A stretch of 64,000 nucleotides of DNA from Acidobacteriaceae bacterium (GTDB lineage Bacteria; Acidobacteriota; Terriglobia; Terriglobales; Acidobacteriaceae), in the NCBI GenBank assembly GCA_003170825.1, contig PMYL01000041.1, positions 144,509 through 208,508 of the forward strand, in the 5' to 3' direction. The translations under genes were made by a program, and so were the position numbers. Positions 59,970 to 64,000 of the stretch are shown piece by piece; within the stretch, counting starts at the first letter, position 1; every line of letters begins with the position of its first letter. Below the pieces are notes generated by a model. It was not told where the DNA came from and searched no databases. It saw nothing but the letters and a program-made list of their open reading frames with translations.

Positions 59970-62900
59970 ATGATCAACCGCATCATTGAATTCTCGATGA
60001 AGAATCGCTGGCTGATCCTGGCCGTCTATGCCGGCCTGGCGGTGTGGGGTTATTGGGCGCTCTTGCACACGCCCATCGACGCGATCCCCGATTTGAGCGA
60101 AAACCAGGTCATTGTATTCACCGAGTGGCAGGGCCGCAGTCCACAAGAGGTGGAGGACCAGATCACCTATCCGCTCACCGTGAACCTGCAAGGGTTGCCG
60201 CATGTGCGCACTGTCCGCTCATCCTCCGCATTCGGCTTCTCGATGGTGAACGTCATCTTCGAGGACTCGGTAGACATTTACTTCGCGCGAACTCGCGTTC
60301 TGGAGCGCCTGAGCCTCGCGGGCAGCTTTCTGCCTTCGGGTGTGACGCCGATGATGGGGCCCGACGCAACCGGTGTGGGACAGGTCTTCTGGTACACAGT
60401 CGAAGGCCCATACGACAGCGGCACGCTTCATTCCATCCAGGATTGGTTTATCAAGTACCAGCTGAACTCCGTGCCCGGCGTTGCCGAGGTGGCCAGCGTT
60501 GGCGGGTTTGTGAAGCAGTACCAAATCGATCTCGATCCCATCAAGCTGCGCGCCTACAATATCCCTCTCAAAGATGTGGTTGCCGCAGTGGAACGCAGCA
60601 ATAACAACGTCGGCGCCAAAGTGATCGAGGTTGGCGACAGCGAGAACATGGTGCGCGGGATCGGCCTGATTCGCGGCCTCAAGGATATCGAGGACATATC
60701 TCTCGGCGCGTTCAACGGCACACCTGTTACGGTCGGCAATGTCGGCAGTGTCCAGCTCGGTCCCGAGTTCCGGCGCGGCGTCCTCGACAAGGACGGAAAG
60801 GAAGCAGCCGGCGGCGTTGTCATCATCCGCTACGGCGCCAACGCGCGCGAGGTGATCGAGGCGATCAAGAAGAAGATCAGTGAGATTCAGCCGGGTCTTC
60901 CGGCAGGCGTCACGATTGTCCCATTCTATGACCGCAGCATTCTCATCGATCATGCCATAGACACGCTGCGCCACGCACTGATTGAAGAGATTGTCCTGGT
61001 CACACTCGCGCACGTACTTTTCCTTTGGCACTTCCGCAGCATTCTCGTGGTCACCATTCCCTTGCCGCTGGCTGTGCTGGGCGCGTTTCTGTTCATGAAG
61101 GGAGCAGGCATCTCGTCGAACATCATGTCGCTAGGTGGAATCGCAATCGCCATCGGCGTCCTTGTCGACGCGGGAATTGTAATGACTGAAAATGTCATTC
61201 GACAAGCGGAGCGCTACGAGCAGGAGCACGGCAACTACCGGGAGCACATTTGGGAGATCACGCTGAGCGCCGCGCGGCTGGTGGGGCGTCCCATTTCGTT
61301 TGCCATGGTCATCATCATCCTGGCCTTTATTCCGGTCTTTGCGCTCACCGGCATGGAAGGCAAGATGTTTCATCCGTTGGCCTTTACCAAAACCTTTGCC
61401 ATGGTCTGTTCAACCATCATGGCCATTACGCTGGTGCCGGTTCTGTGCACCTTCCTCATCCGCGGCAAACTCCATCGCGAAGACGAGAATCCCGTGATGC
61501 GCTTGTTGCAAGCCATTTACAGGCCCGTGTTGCGCTGGGCGCTGCAGCACAGAATCATCACGCTCGCCGCCGCGCTGGCGATGTTTCTCGCGGCTCTCTA
61601 TACGGCAACCACGATCGGCTCCGAGTTCATGCCGCCGCTCGATGAGGAGACCGCGCTCTTCATGCCCATCACCGATCCGCGAATCTCTCTCACCGAGGCC
61701 ACGACTCTCCTGCGTCAACAAGATGCTACTATCGCCGCCGACCCGGCCGTCGCCATGGTGGTTGGCAAAGTAGGCCGCGCTGAAACCTCCACCGACCCTG
61801 CGCCTGTGAATATGTCCGAGACAACCATCACATTCAAGCCCAAAGACCAATGGCCAAAGGGCCTGACCAAAGATGCCATCCTGGCTCGACTCGATGAAAA
61901 GCTGCAAATCCCCGGCGTGACCAATATCTGGACGCAGCCGATTCGCAATCGCATCGATATGCTCTCAAGCGGCATCCGCACACAGATCGGCATCAAAGTC
62001 TTCGGCCCCGACCTCAGCGTGATCGAAGAGAAGTCGGAAGAGATCAAGGAAGTGGTGAGCCAAGTATCCGGCGCGACAGATCTTTATGCCGAACGCACTA
62101 CCGGCTCTCCTTATCTTGAGATGACAGTGGACCGTCTGGCTGCGGATCGCTATGGTTTGAATGTCGCCGACGTGGAGGATGCGATTGAAACCGCTGTGGG
62201 CGGCAAGAATCTGACCACCACCATCGAGGGACGGCAGCGTTTCCCCGTGCGTGTCCGCTACGCGCGCGACTTCCGCGAGAACCCGCAGCAGCTGGGAGAT
62301 GTGCTTGTAACCAGCAGCAACGGAGCACAGGTGCCGCTTAACAAAGTGGTCAACATCAAGACAACACTGGGACCATCGATGATCAGCAGCGAGAATGGCC
62401 TGTTACGAGGTTCGGTACTCTTGAATGTGCGAGGCCGCGATGTGGTAGGTTTTGTCGATCAGGCTCAACGGGCTGTGGCCCGGAATGTAAAAATGCCGCC
62501 GGGTTACTACGTTGAGTGGAGCGGACAATACGAAAACCAGATCAGCGCGCGCAAGCGCCTGGAACTGGTCATTCCTCTTGTTCTGATGGTGATCTTCGTC
62601 CTCCTCTATCGCACATACGGTTCAGTGAAGGAGGCGTCGCACGTACTGCTGGCTGTGCCCTTCGCACTCTCCGGGGGCATCTTCCTCGTCAAGGCGCTCG
62701 GTCTCAATTTCTCGGTTGCGGTTTGGGTTGGCTTCATCGCGCTCTTTGGAACCGCCGTGCAGACGGCCGTTGTGATGGTCATCTATCTGCGCGAAGCGGT
62801 GACGCGGCGAAGAGCCGCCGAAGGCCAACTCACACGCGCCGGCCTGCACGCAGCCGTGATGGAAGGCGCTCTGCTTCGTCTTCGACCCAAGGTGATGACT

Positions 62901-63089
62901 GTGGCCACGGTGGTAGCCGGCCTGCTGCCGCTGATGTGGTCCACGCGCACCGGCGCCGAGTTCATGAGGCCCCTCGCCGCGCCCGTGCTCGGTGGAATGG
63001 TCAGCTCCCTCATTCACGTGCTGATTGTGACTCCGGTAATCTTCGCCTGGCTTGGCGAGCGCGAACTTCAACGGAACCGGGCAGAGTGA
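59970..63089 (+). CDS. CusA-like heavy-metal RND efflux pump
   Basis: The 1039-residue inner-membrane proton antiporter has 12 membrane helices and two large periplasmic loops. Helix 4 carries [21 protein letters not shown], which resembles the Cu(I)/Ag(I) (HME4) rather than the Zn/Co/Cd (HME1, DFG) version. Three Met residues fit the CusA metal relay: in [17 protein letters not shown] and RIDMLSSGI. With the channel and adaptor genes upstream it forms a complete tripartite exporter of monovalent copper or silver. Overlap and spacing show a single operon. Confidence 0.93.
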   Translation: MINRIIEFSMKNRWLILAVYAGLAVWGYWALLHTPIDAIPDLSENQVIVFTEWQGRSPQEVEDQITYPLTVNLQGLPHVRTVRSSSAFGFSMVNVIFEDSVDIYFARTRVLERLSLAGSFLPSGVTPMMGPDATGVGQVFWYTVEGPYDSGTLHSIQDWFIKYQLNSVPGVAEVASVGGFVKQYQIDLDPIKLRAYNIPLKDVVAAVERSNNNVGAKVIEVGDSENMVRGIGLIRGLKDIEDISLGAFNGTPVTVGNVGSVQLGPEFRRGVLDKDGKEAAGGVVIIRYGANAREVIEAIKKKISEIQPGLPAGVTIVPFYDRSILIDHAIDTLRHALIEEIVLVTLAHVLFLWHFRSILVVTIPLPLAVLGAFLFMKGAGISSNIMSLGGIAIAIGVLVDAGIVMTENVIRQAERYEQEHGNYREHIWEITLSAARLVGRPISFAMVIIILAFIPVFALTGMEGKMFHPLAFTKTFAMVCSTIMAITLVPVLCTFLIRGKLHREDENPVMRLLQAIYRPVLRWALQHRIITLAAALAMFLAALYTATTIGSEFMPPLDEETALFMPITDPRISLTEATTLLRQQDATIAADPAVAMVVGKVGRAETSTDPAPVNMSETTITFKPKDQWPKGLTKDAILARLDEKLQIPGVTNIWTQPIRNRIDMLSSGIRTQIGIKVFGPDLSVIEEKSEEIKEVVSQVSGATDLYAERTTGSPYLEMTVDRLAADRYGLNVADVEDAIETAVGGKNLTTTIEGRQRFPVRVRYARDFRENPQQLGDVLVTSSNGAQVPLNKVVNIKTTLGPSMISSENGLLRGSVLLNVRGRDVVGFVDQAQRAVARNVKMPPGYYVEWSGQYENQISARKRLELVIPLVLMVIFVLLYRTYGSVKEASHVLLAVPFALSGGIFLVKALGLNFSVAVWVGFIALFGTAVQTAVVMVIYLREAVTRRRAAEGQLTRAGLHAAVMEGALLRLRPKVMTVATVVAGLLPLMWSTRTGAEFMRPLAAPVLGGMVSSLIHVLIVTPVIFAWLGERELQRNRAE

Positions 63090-63353
63090 AGGACCACTAT
63101 TTCTCACGAGTTTCCGGCTGGGACCGCAAAGATTCCAGCCACGAGTCTGTGCGGCAGACTCCGCTGGACTCGTTGAAGCTACTGCCGTATATCCGGATTG
63201 TTGTGTTAACGTTCGAATGCCAAAGGATCTTCGACAAAGTAAGATAGTCTTTAGGGCGCTCCTTAAGCCAAGCAAACGCGAGTATATGTCGATAAGAATG
63301 GGTAGTTCTCCAGCCGAAAGCCGTGCTGCGAGAACGAGAAGCGGAGGCTGACC
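63090..63353. other. Spacer between the pump gene and hpf
   Basis: A 264-bp gap with no supported gene. AGCAAACGCGAG and ACGTTCGAATG are seen but no clear terminator follows the pump stop. The hpf promoter should be in the last 150 bp. Confidence 0.35.
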
Positions 63354-63986
63354 ATGGAAGTGGAGTTCACCGCCAGACAGGTAAAGATCTCCAAGGCGCT
63401 GCGCGCGCAGGCCGAGGAGGGGATGGAACGCATGGGCCGCATTCTGGGCAAGACCGCCCGCGCCAGCATCACCTTCGGCGCGCAGAGGCACATGCAGATC
63501 GTTGAGGTGACCGTACAGGCGCGGCTGCAGACGATTGCGGCCACGGGCAACGCCGACAACCTGGGCGCGGCGCTACGGGAGGCGATGGAGCACGCCGAGA
63601 ACCAGGCGCGCCGCTACCGGGACCGGCGTCTGGAGAGCAAACGCCTGCCCAAGGAAGAGAAGGTGCTCACCGCGCCCCCGGTGGCCCGGCCCAAGGCTCG
63701 ACCCGCTCAACCGGAGGCTGCCGCCGGGGAGGGCAAGCCGGCCCGTGCCGCAAGGCCCCGCGCGTCGATCGCCGTGCACTCGTTCCCATCCCGCGCCGCG
63801 GTGGTTGAGCCGCACATCGCCAAGAGCGCCGAAGCGATTGCCCTGAGGCCCATGACCGTCGAGGAGGCTGTGAAGGAAGCGGAGTTCCGCGACCGCGACC
63901 TGCTCGTCTTCCACAATCCTGCCGGAGAACTGTTTGTGCTCCACCGCCGGCGCGACGGGCAGATGGAGTTGGTGGAGATTCCCTAG
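63354..63986 (+). CDS. hpf: Long-form ribosome hibernation promoting factor
   Basis: The 210-residue protein has the HPF/YfiA N-terminal fold (MEVEFTARQVKISKALRAQAEEGMERMGRILG and the paired helix ADNLGAALREAMEHAENQARRYRDRR), a Pro/Ala/Lys linker (about 100-150) and the C-terminal dimerisation domain RPMTVEEAVKEAEFRDRDLLVFHNPAGELFVLHRRRDG (about 160-205). Long HPF forms 100S ribosome dimers in stationary phase. It is the last gene in the window. Confidence 0.9.
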   Translation: MEVEFTARQVKISKALRAQAEEGMERMGRILGKTARASITFGAQRHMQIVEVTVQARLQTIAATGNADNLGAALREAMEHAENQARRYRDRRLESKRLPKEEKVLTAPPVARPKARPAQPEAAAGEGKPARAARPRASIAVHSFPSRAAVVEPHIAKSAEAIALRPMTVEEAVKEAEFRDRDLLVFHNPAGELFVLHRRRDGQMELVEIP

Positions 63987-64000
63987 GTGTGGAGCGTCAA

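Overview
The window is GC-rich bacterial chromosome, most likely from an acidobacterium (Terriglobia/Acidobacteriaceae-like). I infer this from protein style rather than a marker gene: a small basic protein of a type I associate with these genomes (3244-3699), an N-terminal IEETLP..FDDFD-type small membrane protein (7235-7822), a CusF-SCO fusion, a Wzi-type barrel, and intergenic spacers packed with palindromic repeats. There is no rRNA, CRISPR array, IS transposase or prophage. One tRNA-Asp(GTC) is present.

Layout. 1-8.4 kb is a repeat-rich accessory stretch. It holds an AAA+/Fis-type regulator that lacks the sigma-54 contact loop, a DUF1778-GNAT toxin-antitoxin pair, a truncated and an intact 'mobile mystery protein A'-like regulator, and a DUF885 metallopeptidase flanked by roughly 180-bp inverted repeats. 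Hairpin repeats fill most of the spacers. 8.4-9.6 kb is a secreted protein of unknown role. 9.7-26.9 kb is a Wzx/Wzy-type exopolysaccharide locus: thymidylate kinase-like protein, flippase, three GT4 and one GT2 glycosyltransferases, a nucleotidyltransferase-like protein, Wzz/BY-kinase, Wza-type export protein, Wzy-type polymerase/ligase, FkbM methyltransferase, acyltransferase and an APH-like phosphotransferase. No initiating phosphoglycosyltransferase is in the window, so it must lie elsewhere. A Wzi-like outer-membrane protein at 45.9-47.8 kb may serve the same polymer.

26.9-32 kb carries a LarA-family protein, an S9 oligopeptidase and a TPM/LemA pair. 32.4-36 kb is an RsbV/RsbW/RsbU-type partner-switching module, with the phosphatase carrying a MASE1-PAS-PAS sensor and divergently arranged. 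36.2-40.4 kb combines a soluble PRC-MgtE_N-CBS protein, a nitronate monooxygenase-like protein and an Nramp-related transporter with non-canonical metal-site motifs, suggesting Mg2+ handling. 40.4-41.7 kb is a small accessory patch with a HEPN-like protein and a HigBA toxin-antitoxin pair. 42-45.8 kb has a Nudix hydrolase, a HAD phosphatase and two translationally coupled Xer recombinases. 47.8-56 kb has a degenerate E1-alpha-like protein, SCO, a PfkB kinase, an MsbA-like ABC exporter, a coiled-coil/TPR membrane protein and an IclR regulator. 56.6-63.1 kb is a CusCBA-type Cu(I)/Ag(I) efflux operon preceded by a small Cys-rich exported protein. The window ends with a long-form hibernation promoting factor.

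The strongest unexplained signal is at the DNA level. There are at least three families of non-coding mobile-looking palindromic elements: a CTAG-bounded 129-bp element in two near-identical copies, whose core also sits in frame inside the S9 peptidase gene; a TTAA-bounded element with REP-type hairpins; and a diverged ~180-bp element in inverted orientation around the DUF885 gene. All identifications are by reading motifs; no database search was possible.
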